A DNA stretch of 44,643 bases from Sphingopyxis sp. (GTDB lineage Bacteria; Pseudomonadota; Alphaproteobacteria; Sphingomonadales; Sphingomonadaceae): contig NZ_JAEMQX010000022.1 in assembly GCF_016463645.1 (NCBI RefSeq), positions 1 to 44,643 on the forward strand, written 5' to 3'. Below are positions 19,138-28,218 of this stretch, piece after piece (positions within the stretch are counted from its first letter, which is position 1; each line of letters starts with the position of its first letter). A model generated the notes under the pieces. It worked only from the letters and a program-made list of their open reading frames with translations, was not told the DNA's origin and did no database searches. The position numbers were made by a program, and so were the translations under genes.

Positions 19138-20414
19138 GCCGCAGCTTCCAGCGCCTGCGCAAGATCGGCAATGATATCGTCGATATGCTCGATACCGACC
19201 GACACGCGCACGACGTCCGGCCCGGCACCCGACAGCAACAACTCTTCTTCCGAAAGCTGGCTGTGCGTTGTGGAGGCCGGATGGATGATCAGCGAGCGCG
19301 TATCGCCGAGGTTCGCGAGATGGCTGAACAGCCTGACCGACGAGACGAGTTTGACCCCCGCATCATAACCGCCCTTGAGTCCGAAGGTGAAAACCGATCC
19401 GGCGCGCCCGCCCAGATATTTGCGCGCGAGCTCGTGATAGGGACTGTCGCGCAGCCCCGCATAAGAAACCCAGCTTATCGCCGGATGCGCCTGCAGCCAC
19501 TTCGCGAGCTCGACCGCGTTGCCGCAATGACGTTCCATCCGGAGGGCGAGCGTTTCCATGCCGGTCAGGGCGAGGAAGGCGTTCATCGGCGCAAGCGCCG
19601 GGCCGAGGTCGCGCAGCCCGAGTGTGCGTGCGGCGAGGATGAAGGCAAGATTGCCGAACGCCTCGGTGAATTTCAGCCCGTGATAGGATGCGTTGGGTTC
19701 GCTGAGCGTCGGATATTTTCCGCCCTTTGCCCAGTCGAACGACCCCGCGTCGACGATCACCCCGCCGATCGCATTGCCGTGTCCGTTGAGGAATTTGGTC
19801 GTCGAATGGACGACGACGTCCGCGCCATATTCGATCGGGCGGCAAAGGATTGGCGTCGCCATCGTGTTGTCGACGATCAGCGGCACGCCGGCATCGTGCG
19901 CGACCTTTGCGATCGCCTCGATATCCTGCACCACCCCGCCCGGGTTCGCGAGGCTTTCGATGAACACCGCACGGGTATTCTCGTTGATCGCGGCGGCGAC
20001 ATTGCCCGCGTCGTCGGCATCGACGAAGTGCGTCGTCCACGCCATCTTGCGAAAACTCTGCCCGAGCTGGTTGAGCGATCCGCCATAGAGCTTGCGCGCC
20101 GCGACGATCTCGCAGCCCGGCTCCATCAGCGTGTGAAAGGCGAGGAACTGCGCGGCGTGCCCCGACGCGACGGCGAGCGCCGCCTGCCCGCCTTCGAGCG
20201 CCGCGATCTTGCCTTCGAGCGCGCCGTTGGTCGGGTTCATGATCCGGGTATAGATGTTCCCGAATTCCTGCAGGTTGAACAGGCGCGCGGCATGATCGAC
20301 ATCGTCGAACACATAGGACGCGGTCTGATAGATCGGGGTAATCCGCGCTTTCGTGGTCGGGTCGGGCGCGGTCCCGGCGTGAACCGACAGGGTTTCGGGC
20401 TTTTGTCCGGTCAT
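19134..20414 (-). CDS. metY: O-acetylhomoserine sulfhydrylase (PLP, Cys/Met metabolism family)
   Basis: A 426-residue PLP enzyme that forms homocysteine from O-acetylhomoserine and sulfide (or methanethiol). Family features: [20 protein letters not shown] at the N-terminus, [33 protein letters not shown], and the PLP lysine in [20 protein letters not shown]. The substrate-binding segment reads [10 protein letters not shown]; methionine gamma-lyase has a Cys two residues after this Tyr, and here it is Gly, so sulfhydrylase is the better call. An upstream extension of the frame lacks a ribosome-binding site, whereas ATG 20414 overlaps the mutase stop (ATGA, 20411-20414). Coexpression with the methylmalonyl-CoA pathway is unusual. 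Confidence 0.9.
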   Translation of the reverse strand: MTGQKPETLSVHAGTAPDPTTKARITPIYQTASYVFDDVDHAARLFNLQEFGNIYTRIMNPTNGALEGKIAALEGGQAALAVASGHAAQFLAFHTLMEPGCEIVAARKLYGGSLNQLGQSFRKMAWTTHFVDADDAGNVAAAINENTRAVFIESLANPGGVVQDIEAIAKVAHDAGVPLIVDNTMATPILCRPIEYGADVVVHSTTKFLNGHGNAIGGVIVDAGSFDWAKGGKYPTLSEPNASYHGLKFTEAFGNLAFILAARTLGLRDLGPALAPMNAFLALTGMETLALRMERHCGNAVELAKWLQAHPAISWVSYAGLRDSPYHELARKYLGGRAGSVFTFGLKGGYDAGVKLVSSVRLFSHLANLGDTRSLIIHPASTTHSQLSEEELLLSGAGPDVVRVSVGIEHIDDIIADLAQALEAAA

Positions 20415-22558
20415 GCGGCATCCTCCAGCGGGGGCATGTTGTGGCCGAGCAGGCGCAGCACGTCGGCGGCGCATTCGACCACATTCGAGCCGGGGCCATA
20501 GATGCCCTGCACGCCGGCGTCGCGCAGATATTGATAGTCCTGCGGGGGGATGACGCCGCCCGCGATCACCTTGATATCGCCGCGACCCGCTTCCTTCAGC
20601 TTCCCGATCAATTCGGGGATCAGCGTCTTGTGTCCCGCGGCGAGGCTCGACGCGCCGACGACGTCGACGCCGCTGTCGAGCGCGAGCACGACGGTTTCCT
20701 CGGGGGTCTGGAACAGCGGTCCCGACACGACGTCGAAGCCCATGTCGCCGAACGCCGAGGCGATGACGTTCGCCCCGCGGTCGTGCCCGTCCTGCCCCAT
20801 CTTGGCGACGAGCAGTTTCGGCTTGCGGCCCATGCGGCGTTCGACCGCCTTCACCCCGTCGAGCACCTGCTGCCAGCGGTCGTCGCCCTCATAGGGCGCG
20901 GCATAGACGCCCTTCACCGGGGTCGGCTGCGTGCCGTAGCGCTCGAAGCTTTCCTCCATCGCCGAGCTGATCTCGCCGAGCGTCGCACGGGCGCGGGCGG
21001 CTTCGACCGCGTGCGCGAGCAAATTGGTCTCGATCGACTGGGGCGCCGCGGCGGCCTTCCGCAGCATATCGAGCGCCGCCTGGCACGCCGCTTCGTCGCG
21101 GCTCGCCTTGACGCGGTTGATGCGCGCCACCTGTGCCTCGCGTACCTTCGTATTGTCGACCTCGAGCGTTTCGAGCAGATCCTCGTCTTTCAGGCGATAT
21201 TTGTTCACCCCGACGATCACATCGTCGCCGCGGTCGACGCGCGCCTGACGCGCGGCGGCCGCCGTCTCGATCATCGCCTTGGGCCAGCCCGCGGCCACGG
21301 CCTTGGCCATGCCGCCTTCCTTCTCGACGCGCTCGATAATCTCCCACGCCTTGTCGACGAGTTCCTGCGTCAGCGCCTCGACATAATAGGAGCCGCCGAG
21401 CGGATCGACGACCTTGGTCATCCCCGTCTCTTCCTGGATGACGATCTGGGTGTTGCGCGCGATGCGGGCGGAGAAATCGGTCGGCAGTGCGATTGCTTCG
21501 TCGAGCGCGTTGGTGTGCAGCGACTGGGTGCCGCCAAGCATCGCCGCCATCGCCTCGATCGTCGTGCGCATGACGTTGTTGTATGGATCCTGCTCGGTCA
21601 GCGAGACGCCCGACGTCTGGCAGTGCGTACGCAGCATCTTCGACCGCTCGTCCCTGGCGCCGAGGTTGGTCATCACGCGGTGCCACAGCACGCGCGCCGC
21701 GCGCAGCTTGGCGATCTCCATGAAGAAGTTCATGCCGATCGCGAAGAAGAAGGAGAGGCGCCCGGCGAACTTGTCGATGTCGAGGCCCGATGCGACGCCG
21801 TAGCGTACATATTCGGCCCCGTCGGCGATCGTGAAGGCCAGCTCCTGCACCTGCGTCGCGCCGGCTTCCTGCATATGGTAGCCGGAGATCGAGATGCTGT
21901 TGAACTTCGGCATCTCGCGGCTGGTGTAACCGAAAATGTCGCTGATGATCCGCATGCTCGGTTCGGGCGGGTAGATATAGGTATTCCGGACCATGAACTC
22001 CTTGAGGATGTCGTTCTGGATGGTCCCATCGAGCAGCCTCCGCTCGACCCCCTGCTCCTCGCCCGCGACGATGAAGAAGGCGAGTATGGGGATCACCGCG
22101 CCGTTCATCGTCATAGAAACCGACATCTGGTCGAGCGGAATGCCGTCGAAGAGGATCTTCATATCCTCGACGCTGTCGATCGCGACCCCCGCCTTGCCGA
22201 CGTCGCCGACGACGCGCGGATGGTCGCTGTCATAGCCGCGGTGCGTCGCGAGGTCGAAGGCGACGCTGAGGCCCTTCTGCCCCGCGGCAAGGTTGCGGCG
22301 ATAGAAAGCGTTCGATTCCTCGGCGGTCGAAAAGCCCGCATATTGCCGGATCGTCCACGGCCGCCCCGCATACATCGACGCGCGCACGCCGCGCGTGAAG
22401 GGCGCGAAGCCGGGCAGGCCGGGGTCGGCGGTGACATCCTCGGCCGTATAGAGCGGCTTGACGTCGATCCCCTCGGGCGTCGCCCAGGTGAGGTCCTTGC
22501 CCTTCACTTCCCTGTCGGCGGCGGCGGCCCATTGGTCGATAGTCGGCTTGTCGGTCAT
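20411..22558 (-). CDS. scpA: Methylmalonyl-CoA mutase, B12-dependent
   Basis: A 715-residue single-chain mutase converting (R)-methylmalonyl-CoA to succinyl-CoA with adenosylcobalamin. The N-terminal TIM barrel carries [19 protein letters not shown] and [15 protein letters not shown]. The C-terminal B12 domain has the base-off motif [11 protein letters not shown] (DxHxxG), followed by [14 protein letters not shown] and [15 protein letters not shown] 22558 begins [10 protein letters not shown]; a longer frame would run into the repeat upstream. There is no separate small subunit, and no meaB chaperone gene in the window. It follows mce after an 88-bp gap filled by a palindromic repeat, and overlaps metY by 4 bp. 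Confidence 0.96.
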   Translation of the reverse strand: MTDKPTIDQWAAAADREVKGKDLTWATPEGIDVKPLYTAEDVTADPGLPGFAPFTRGVRASMYAGRPWTIRQYAGFSTAEESNAFYRRNLAAGQKGLSVAFDLATHRGYDSDHPRVVGDVGKAGVAIDSVEDMKILFDGIPLDQMSVSMTMNGAVIPILAFFIVAGEEQGVERRLLDGTIQNDILKEFMVRNTYIYPPEPSMRIISDIFGYTSREMPKFNSISISGYHMQEAGATQVQELAFTIADGAEYVRYGVASGLDIDKFAGRLSFFFAIGMNFFMEIAKLRAARVLWHRVMTNLGARDERSKMLRTHCQTSGVSLTEQDPYNNVMRTTIEAMAAMLGGTQSLHTNALDEAIALPTDFSARIARNTQIVIQEETGMTKVVDPLGGSYYVEALTQELVDKAWEIIERVEKEGGMAKAVAAGWPKAMIETAAAARQARVDRGDDVIVGVNKYRLKDEDLLETLEVDNTKVREAQVARINRVKASRDEAACQAALDMLRKAAAAPQSIETNLLAHAVEAARARATLGEISSAMEESFERYGTQPTPVKGVYAAPYEGDDRWQQVLDGVKAVERRMGRKPKLLVAKMGQDGHDRGANVIASAFGDMGFDVVSGPLFQTPEETVVLALDSGVDVVGASSLAAGHKTLIPELIGKLKEAGRGDIKVIAGGVIPPQDYQYLRDAGVQGIYGPGSNVVECAADVLRLLGHNMPPLEDAA

Positions 22559-22576
22559 CTGCGGTCTCGTTTCATT

Positions 22577-22636
22577 TTCGTCATGCCGGACTTGACCCGG
22601 CATCGATGGCCCCCGGATCAAGTCCGGTGTGACGAA
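22577..22636. repeat. Intergenic palindromic repeat between mce and the mutase gene
   Basis: TTCGTCA-TG-CCGGACTTGA on the left is mirrored by TCAAGTCCGG-TG-TGACGAA on the right, giving a 19-nt arm with one 2-bp mismatch and an inner CCCGG/CCCGG-rich loop. It resembles the dispersed palindromes containing CCGGACTTGACCCGG seen through sphingomonad genomes. It is the only sizeable gap inside the propionyl-CoA operon, so the RNA hairpin may modulate the ratio of upstream to downstream mRNA. No T-run follows, so it is not a classical terminator. Confidence 0.8.
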
Positions 22637-22646
22637 GGCATAAAGG

Positions 22647-23084
22647 TCAGTGCGCCCCTTTCGGCGTCTCCATGATCTCGGTCAGCACCCCGCCCATATC
22701 CTTGGGGTGCAGGAAGAAGATCGGCGTCCCGTGCGCCCCGATCCGCGGCTCGCCGAGGACGCGCTTGCCCATGCTCTCGAACTCGGCCTTCGCGGCGTGA
22801 ATATCCGGCACTTCATAACACATATGATGCTGCCCCCCTGCGGGGTTCTTCTGCAGGAAGCCGGCGATCGACGCATTGCCCGGCAGTGGTTCGATCAGCT
22901 CGATCTGTGTGCCGTTCAACCCGCTGTCGGTCGGCGTGTCGACGAAACACACTTTGACCCCCTGCTCGGGCAGATCGAACGGCTCGTGGATCCGGGTCGC
23001 CCCCATCACATCGCGGTAAAAAACGATGCTGTCGGTGATCGACGGCGTCGCAACGCCGATGTGATTGAGGCGGCCTAGTTTCAT
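22647..23084 (-). CDS. mce: Methylmalonyl-CoA epimerase
   Basis: A 145-residue VOC-fold metalloenzyme that racemises methylmalonyl-CoA between the carboxylase and the mutase. Metal ligands can be placed by family comparison: His in [10 protein letters not shown] near residue 7, Gln/Glu in GTQIELIEP, His in [13 protein letters not shown], and Glu in [12 protein letters not shown]. An upstream ATG at 23099 is possible, but ATG 23084 overlaps the stop of the preceding small membrane protein (ATGA, 23081-23084), as with other junctions in this operon. Length and motifs are normal. Gene order pccB, small membrane protein, mce, mutase fits one pathway. Confidence 0.95.
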   Translation of the reverse strand: MKLGRLNHIGVATPSITDSIVFYRDVMGATRIHEPFDLPEQGVKVCFVDTPTDSGLNGTQIELIEPLPGNASIAGFLQKNPAGGQHHMCYEVPDIHAAKAEFESMGKRVLGEPRIGAHGTPIFFLHPKDMGGVLTEIMETPKGAH

Positions 23085-23335
23085 CTGAAAAACACCCATC
23101 CTAATGTTGCCATGAAAAGCAGCGCGATCGCCACTGACACTTTCTGAAGGAAACCAAGCTCGGCATCAAACTGCGCCGCGTCCTCCGATCGACGAAGGAC
23201 CAACGGCTGCCTACCCGGCCGCGGAATCTTCAACTCGCCGGATCGCCGAGCCGAGATGGCCGTGATTGCCGGTAACGCGAAGATCATCAGCATTAGCGGC
23301 GCCACGTAGATTGCGAGGTTCCCCAACTCAGCCAT
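23081..23335 (-). CDS. Small two-TM membrane protein of unknown function
   Basis: An 84-residue protein with a hydrophobic segment at each end: [20 protein letters not shown] and, near the C-terminus, VSVAIALLFMATLGWVFF. Between them is a basic/polar loop containing GELKIPRPGRQPLVLRR and an acidic stretch. It is probably a hairpin with the loop in the cytoplasm, judging by the positive charges. ATG 23335 overlaps the pccB stop (TGATG; a GTG three bases upstream gives GTGA). Its own stop overlaps the mce start. Coupling at both ends supports it as a real gene of the pathway operon. I recognise no family. Confidence 0.8.
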   Translation of the reverse strand: MAELGNLAIYVAPLMLMIFALPAITAISARRSGELKIPRPGRQPLVLRRSEDAAQFDAELGFLQKVSVAIALLFMATLGWVFFR

Positions 23336-24867
23336 CACAGCGGAATATTGTCATGCTTCTTCCACGGATTCTCGAGGCTCTTGTTTCTGAGCTTCCGCAG
23401 CCCCAGCGCGATCCGCTTGCGCGTATTGTGCGGGTGGATGACCTCGTCGATATACCCGCGCGACGCCGCAACGAACGGGTTGGCGAAGCGGTCCTCATAT
23501 TCCTTCGTCCGCTGCGCGATCTTTTCGGGATCGCCGATGTCGCTGCGGAAGATGATCTCGACCGCGCCCTTCGCGCCCATCACCGCGATCTCGGCGGTCG
23601 GCCAGGCATAGTTGAGGTCGCCGCGCAGATGCTTCGACGCCATCACGTCGTACGCGCCGCCATAGGCCTTGCGCGTGATCACCGTGATCTTCGGCACCGT
23701 CGCCTCCGCATAGGCGAAGAGCAGCTTCGCGCCATGCTTGATGATGCCGTTATATTCCTGCGCGGTCCCGGGCAGGAAGCCGGGGACGTCGACGAAGGTG
23801 ATGATCGGGATCTCGAACGCGTCGCAGAAGCGGACGAAACGCGCCGCCTTCTTCGACGAGTTGATGTCGAGCACGCCCGCGAGCACCAGCGGCTGGTTGG
23901 CGACGATACCGATCGTGCGCCCCTCGATGCGCCCGAAGCCGCAGATGATGTTCGCGGCGTGCGCCGGCTGGACCTCGAAGAAATCGCCTTCGTCGACGGT
24001 CTTCCGGATCAGCTCGTGCATGTCGTACGGCTGGTTCGCGTTCGGGGGGATCAGCGTGTCGAGGCTCGGCTCGGCGCGGTCGTAGGGATCGCTCGTCGGG
24101 CGGACCGGAACGCCGCTGCGGTTGTTCTCGGGCAGGTAATCGAAGAAATCGCGCGCCGCTAGCAGGGCCTCGATATCGTTCTCGAACGCGAGGTCGGCGA
24201 CCGAGCTTTTCGTCGTGTGCGTGATCGCCCCGCCGAGTTCCTCCTGCGTGACGACCTCGTTGGTCACCGTCTTCACGACGTCGGGGCCGGTAACGAACAT
24301 ATAGCTGCTGTCCTTCACCATGAAGATGAAGTCGGTCATGGCCGGCGAGTAGACCGCCCCGCCCGCGCACGGGCCCATGATGAGGCTGAGCTGCGGCACG
24401 ACGCCCGATGCGAGCACGTTGCGCTGGAACACCTCGGCATAGCCGCCCAATGACGCGACACCTTCCTGGATGCGCGCGCCGCCGCTGTCGTTGAGGCCGA
24501 TGACCGGGGCGCCGACCTTCATCGCATTGTCCATCACCTTCATGATCTTTTCGGCATGCCGCTCCGACAGCGAGCCGCCGAAGACGGTGAAGTCCTGACT
24601 GAAGACATAGACGAGGCGGCCGTTGATCGTGCCCGATCCGGTGACGACGCCGTCACCGGGGACGATCTGGTCCTGCATCCCGAAATCGGTGCAATTATGC
24701 TCGACATAGGTGTCGAGCTCTTCGAACGAGCCCTCATCGAGCAGTACGTCGAGCCGCTCGCGCGCGGTCAGCTTGCCCTTGCTGTGCTGCGCGTCGATGC
24801 GCTTCTGCCCGCCCCCGAGGGCTGCGGCGGCGCGGCGGCGTTCCATTTCGGCGATATTGGCGGACAT
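23335..24867 (-). CDS. pccB: Propionyl-CoA carboxylase beta subunit (carboxyltransferase)
   Basis: A 510-residue crotonase-fold carboxyltransferase that moves CO2 from biotin on PccA to propionyl-CoA. Typical segments: [18 protein letters not shown] in the N-domain, [20 protein letters not shown], the first oxyanion region [39 protein letters not shown], and in the C-domain [20 protein letters not shown] and [27 protein letters not shown] precedes ATG 24867. It is the first gene of a ten-gene minus-strand operon, and its promoter region carries the TTGCAAAGT array shared with divergent pccR. Substrate preference for propionyl- over acetyl-CoA is inferred from the mutase and epimerase next door. 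Confidence 0.96.
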   Translation of the reverse strand: MSANIAEMERRRAAAALGGGQKRIDAQHSKGKLTARERLDVLLDEGSFEELDTYVEHNCTDFGMQDQIVPGDGVVTGSGTINGRLVYVFSQDFTVFGGSLSERHAEKIMKVMDNAMKVGAPVIGLNDSGGARIQEGVASLGGYAEVFQRNVLASGVVPQLSLIMGPCAGGAVYSPAMTDFIFMVKDSSYMFVTGPDVVKTVTNEVVTQEELGGAITHTTKSSVADLAFENDIEALLAARDFFDYLPENNRSGVPVRPTSDPYDRAEPSLDTLIPPNANQPYDMHELIRKTVDEGDFFEVQPAHAANIICGFGRIEGRTIGIVANQPLVLAGVLDINSSKKAARFVRFCDAFEIPIITFVDVPGFLPGTAQEYNGIIKHGAKLLFAYAEATVPKITVITRKAYGGAYDVMASKHLRGDLNYAWPTAEIAVMGAKGAVEIIFRSDIGDPEKIAQRTKEYEDRFANPFVAASRGYIDEVIHPHNTRKRIALGLRKLRNKSLENPWKKHDNIPL

Positions 24868-24920
24868 TCGGCTTCTCCGTCAGAATTCGAACATGCCGTC
24901 TGCCGTCCGGCGCGTCGCGA

Positions 24921-24965
24921 TGCAAATGCGAATTTGCAAAGTTGCAAAGTAGGATTTTGCAAAGT
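24921..24965. promoter_or_regulatory. TTGCAAAGT repeat array, candidate PccR operator
   Basis: Three identical TTGCAAAGT units lie at 24934-24942, 24942-24950 and 24957-24965. Two are full palindromes TTTGCAAA (24933-24940 and 24956-24963). On the left, GCAAAT-N4-ATTTGC (24922-24937) adds a further dyad. As I recall, PccR of Rhodobacter sphaeroides binds paired TTTGCAAA boxes and RamB of Corynebacterium a similar AAATTTGCAAA site. The array sits 54-98 bp before pccB and ends 10 bp before the pccR start, so it can control both genes. Box spacing here differs from the Rhodobacter pair. Confidence 0.75.
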
Positions 24966-24975
24966 ATCGAAGGGC

Positions 24976-26385
24976 ATGGCCCGCCAACGCATCTTCGCCG
25001 GAAACCGGTTGAGGCAGCTTCGCGCCGAACGTGGTATCCGGCAGGCCGGGTTCGCCGAAACGCTGGGCATCTCGACCTCGTACCTCAGCCAGATCGAGCA
25101 TGACGACCGCCCGCTGACGCCGGCGCTGCTCGACCGGCTGCAAAAGCTGTTCCCGCTCGAATGGGAAGAGGTTGCGGCCGACGTCGGTGATCGCCGCGCC
25201 GGAGCGTTGCGCGAAGCCGCCGCCGATCCGCTCTTCGCCGCATCGCCCCTGTCTCCCGAGCAGCTCGAACGCGCCGCACTCCAGCAACCGCAGCTTGCCG
25301 ACCAGTTCGTCGCGCTTCACGCCGCCTATCGCCGCGCGGGGCAGCGGTTGCAGATTATCGACGAGGCGCTGACCGGCGGCACCGCCGAGGGCAGCCGCCT
25401 GCCGTGGGAAGAGGTGCGCGACTGGTTTCACGACGCGGGCAACTATGTCGACAGCATCGACCGGGCCGCCGAAGCGCTCGCGGGACAACTGCGCGGCAAG
25501 GATCCCTCACCGGCGATCGAAACGATCGAACGGCGACTACGCGACGCACTCGGCATTTCGATCGTTTACAACCAGACGCAGACCCTGCGCGATTTCGACG
25601 CGACGATGCGGCATCTGGTGATCGACCCGTCGCAGCCTGCCGAGACCCGCCGCTTCCAGTTGGCGCACCAGCTCGCCGCCCTCGCGCTCGCCAAAGAGAT
25701 TGCTGCGGTGGTCGAAGCCTCGCCGCTGCGCACCGCGGCCGCGCGGCAATTGCTTCATGTCGGCCTTGCCAACTACGCGGCGGGCGCGGTGTTGATGCCC
25801 TATGCTCCCTTCCGTGCCAGCGCCCGGGCGGTGCGGCACGACATCGACCGGCTGCGGCTCGAATATGGGGTCAGCTTCGAACAGGCGTGCCACCGCCTCT
25901 CGACGCTCCAGCGCCCCGGGGCACGCGGCATCCCGATGTTCTTCTGCCGCGTCGACATGGCGGGCAATATCACCAAGCGGCACTCGGCGACGCGCCTCCA
26001 GTTCGCCCGTTTCGGCGGCGCCTGCCCGCTGTGGATCGTCCACGAGGCCGCGGCGATCCCCGATCGCATCCTGTTCCAGCTTGCCGAGACGCCCGACGGC
26101 CTGCGCTATGTGTCGATGGCGAAGGGGCTGGTGAAACCGTCGGGCAGTTACGCGCGCAGCCCGCGCCGCTACGCCGTCGCGCTCGGGTGCGAGGCGCAAT
26201 ATGCCGGCGATTTCGTCTATGCCGACGGTGTCGATGTCGCCGCACCGCAGGCGGCGACGCGCATCGGCCTGTCGTGCCGCATCTGTCCGCGCGACGATTG
26301 TGACCAGCGCGCCTTTCCGCCGAGCGACCGCCCGATCCTCGTCGATCCCGACCGGCGCGACGTCGTGCCCTACCGGATCGGTTAG
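24976..26385 (+). CDS. pccR: Short-chain fatty acyl-CoA-responsive XRE regulator (PccR/RamB family)
   Basis: A 469-residue ScfR-family regulator. Residues 1-60 are an XRE helix-turn-helix (LRQLRAERGIRQAGFAETLG, then STSYLSQIEHDDRPLTPALL). A central ImmA/IrrE-like domain follows, whose usual HExxH is degenerate (AHQLAALALA), as known for this family; it senses acyl-CoA rather than cutting protein. The C-terminal DUF2083 domain has a Cys group in GLSCRICPRDDCDQRAFP, a possible metal or iron-sulfur site. ATG 24976 follows AAGGGC, and the TTGCAAAGT array lies immediately upstream. Divergence from pccB and homology to the Rhodobacter regulator give a confident assignment. The stop overlaps the LysR gene's stop. 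Confidence 0.9.
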   Translation: MARQRIFAGNRLRQLRAERGIRQAGFAETLGISTSYLSQIEHDDRPLTPALLDRLQKLFPLEWEEVAADVGDRRAGALREAAADPLFAASPLSPEQLERAALQQPQLADQFVALHAAYRRAGQRLQIIDEALTGGTAEGSRLPWEEVRDWFHDAGNYVDSIDRAAEALAGQLRGKDPSPAIETIERRLRDALGISIVYNQTQTLRDFDATMRHLVIDPSQPAETRRFQLAHQLAALALAKEIAAVVEASPLRTAAARQLLHVGLANYAAGAVLMPYAPFRASARAVRHDIDRLRLEYGVSFEQACHRLSTLQRPGARGIPMFFCRVDMAGNITKRHSATRLQFARFGGACPLWIVHEAAAIPDRILFQLAETPDGLRYVSMAKGLVKPSGSYARSPRRYAVALGCEAQYAGDFVYADGVDVAAPQAATRIGLSCRICPRDDCDQRAFPPSDRPILVDPDRRDVVPYRIG

Positions 26386-27275
26386 GGCGCGATCACCAGC
26401 TCTTCGTCGAGGAAATCGAGGAAGGCGCGGATGCGGGCGGCGGCGCGGTCTTCGGGCGCGTAGAGCGCGTGAATATCCTCGCCGTCGCCAGGGTGGAAAT
26501 CCGCGAGCACCTCGACAAGCCGTCCTGCCGCGAGGTCGGCAGCGACGTGGAAATGGCCGTGCCGCGAAATACCGCCGCCCGCGACGGCCATCTGGCGCAC
26601 CATGTCGCCCGAATTGCCGAAGAAGCTGCCATGGACCGGAAGATGAACGATCCGCCCGCCGATACGGAAGGGCCAGCTGTCGACCGAACGGCGAAAGCTG
26701 AAGCGAAGACAGTCGTGCGCGTCGAGATCGTCGGGCGTCCGCGGCGTACCGCGCCGTGCGAGATAATCCGGGCTGGCGACCAGCGCCATGCGGCTGTGTC
26801 CGAGCTTCTTGGCGCGGAGGCTCGTGTCACGGAGCGGGCCGATGCGGATCGCGATGTCGGCGCGCTCCTCGACCAGGTCGATGATCATGTCGGACAGGGC
26901 AAGGTCCAGAGTGATCTCGGGATAGCGCGCGGTAAAGCGCGGCAGGATCGGCAGCAACGGCACGCCGATCGACGGCGAGGCGTTGACGCGGAGCAACCCG
27001 CGCGGCCCCTGCTTTTCGCGGCCGAGCCCGTTTTCGACCGTCTCGATTTCGGCGAGCAGCACGCTCATCCGGTCGCGATAGACGGTTCCTTCGGCGGTCA
27101 GCGCCAGCGACCGCGTCGTCCGGCGGAAAAGGATCGCGCCGAGCCGCTGTTCCAGCCGCGCAATGCTGCGGCTGACCGCCGAGGGCGTGAGGCGGAGCGC
27201 CTTGGCCCCTGCCGCGAAGCTACCCTCGCTCGCAACCGCAAGGAAGGTCTCGATATCGCCGAACCGGTTGTCCAT
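26382..27275 (-). CDS. LysR-family transcriptional regulator
   Basis: A 297-residue LysR protein. Residues 1-62 form the winged helix (DIETFLAVASEGSFAAGAKA, then LTPSAVSRSIARLEQRLGAI). The effector domain begins with GLLRVNASPSIGVPLLPILP and has two alpha/beta lobes. It belongs to the CrgA/AaeR-like group that often regulates a divergent oxidoreductase gene. The SDR gene starts 117 bp away on the other strand, so it is the likely target. A TCATC-N8-GATGA dyad occupies the gap, close to the LysR start. The gene ends 4 bp into pccR on the opposite strand (TTAG shared by both stops). The effector is unknown. Confidence 0.92.
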   Translation of the reverse strand: MDNRFGDIETFLAVASEGSFAAGAKALRLTPSAVSRSIARLEQRLGAILFRRTTRSLALTAEGTVYRDRMSVLLAEIETVENGLGREKQGPRGLLRVNASPSIGVPLLPILPRFTARYPEITLDLALSDMIIDLVEERADIAIRIGPLRDTSLRAKKLGHSRMALVASPDYLARRGTPRTPDDLDAHDCLRFSFRRSVDSWPFRIGGRIVHLPVHGSFFGNSGDMVRQMAVAGGGISRHGHFHVAADLAAGRLVEVLADFHPGDGEDIHALYAPEDRAAARIRAFLDFLDEELVIAP

Positions 27276-27294
27276 CGCTATTCCTGATTTTGAA

Positions 27295-27312
27295 TCATCA
27301 CTGAAATGATGA
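27295..27312. promoter_or_regulatory. Inverted repeat TCATC-N8-GATGA, candidate LysR box
   Basis: A perfect 5-bp dyad whose centre contains a T-N11-A type arrangement lies 20 bp upstream of the LysR gene start and 80 bp upstream of the SDR start. Position and symmetry fit a LysR autoregulatory site in a divergent promoter. The surroundings are richer in A and T than the flanking genes. Inferred only. Confidence 0.4.
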
Positions 27313-27392
27313 AGCGCATTCTAATCAACAATGACGCGAAACGCTATCTTCGGCACATCGAACAAGAAGCAAGGTGTGAAAGGAACTCGCTC

Positions 27393-28178
27393 ATGGACCT
27401 GAAACTCAAAGGCAAGACCGCGCTCGTCACCGGATCGACCGCAGGCATCGGTTTCGCGATCGCCAGACGCCTCGCCGAGGAAGGCGTCGACGTCGTCATC
27501 ACCGGACGCAATCAGGCGAAGCTCGACGAAGCTGCAGCCGAACTGGCGAAATCGGGCACGATCCGCGCCGTCCTCGCCGATCCCGCGACCGCCGAAGGCG
27601 CCGAGGCGCTGATCGCGGCGGTTCCCGCGGTCGATATCCTCGTCAACAATCTCGGCATCTACGAAGCCAAGCCCTTCGCCGAGATCAGCGACGCCGACTG
27701 GCATCGTCTTTTCGAGGTCAATGTCGTAAGCGGCGCACGGCTGTCGCGGCACTATTTCCCGAAGATGCTCGATAATGACTGGGGCCGCGTGATCTTCATC
27801 GCGAGCGAGAGCGGGCTGCTTCCGCCCGCCGAGATGATCCATTACGGCATGACCAAGACCGCGCAACTGACGATCGCACGCGGGCTCGCCGAGCAGACCA
27901 GGGGCACGGGCGTGACCGTCAACACGGTGCTGCCCGGGCCGACGCGCTCGGAAGGCATCGTCGACTTCATCCGCTCGGTGGTGTCAAACCCCGACGCGCC
28001 CGAAGCCGAGCGCGAGAAGGCCTTCTTCGACGAGCTGCGCCCGCTGTCGCTGATCCGCCGCCTGATCGAGGCCGACGAGATCGGATCGATGGTCACCTAT
28101 CTCGCGAGTCCGCTCGCCGCGGTGACCAACGGGGCCGCGATCCGCGCCGAGGGCGGGATCGTGCCGACGATCGCATAA
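27393..28178 (+). CDS. Short-chain dehydrogenase/reductase
   Basis: A 261-residue classical SDR. The cofactor motif TGSTAGIGFAIARRLAEEG lies at residues 15-33, NNLG occurs near residue 87 (structural NNAG), and the catalytic Ser-Tyr-Lys is in ASESGLLPPAEMIHYGMTK. The sequence after the second strand (TGRNQAKLDEA) has an Arg that would suit NADP. An upstream in-frame ATG at 27306 is less likely than ATG 27393, which follows AAAGGA with an 8-nt gap. The divergent LysR gene probably controls it. The substrate is unknown; many relatives carry broad 3-oxoacyl reductase labels without proof. Confidence 0.92.
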   Translation: MDLKLKGKTALVTGSTAGIGFAIARRLAEEGVDVVITGRNQAKLDEAAAELAKSGTIRAVLADPATAEGAEALIAAVPAVDILVNNLGIYEAKPFAEISDADWHRLFEVNVVSGARLSRHYFPKMLDNDWGRVIFIASESGLLPPAEMIHYGMTKTAQLTIARGLAEQTRGTGVTVNTVLPGPTRSEGIVDFIRSVVSNPDAPEAEREKAFFDELRPLSLIRRLIEADEIGSMVTYLASPLAAVTNGAAIRAEGGIVPTIA

Positions 28179-28218
28179 GTCCGCCTCCCGCGAAAGCCGG
28201 CTCGCAGACCGAAGCAAC

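Noticed and set aside
19134..20414. Methionine gamma-lyase, which would feed propionyl-CoA directly
   Set aside because: The active-site segment reads [10 protein letters not shown]. The Cys that characterises methionine gamma-lyase after this Tyr is replaced by Gly, and overall motifs fit O-acetylhomoserine sulfhydrylase.
20441..22675. Plus-strand frame of about 744 codons opposite the mutase gene, and similar frames opposite pccA, metY, proS and rnr
   Set aside because: Composition is typical of antisense shadows, and the opposite strand encodes well-known enzymes throughout.
24976..26385. ImmA/IrrE metalloprotease of a toxin-antitoxin or mobile-element switch
   Set aside because: HExxH is absent, the C-terminal DUF2083 domain and pccB neighbour identify an acyl-CoA regulator, and no mobile genes are nearby.
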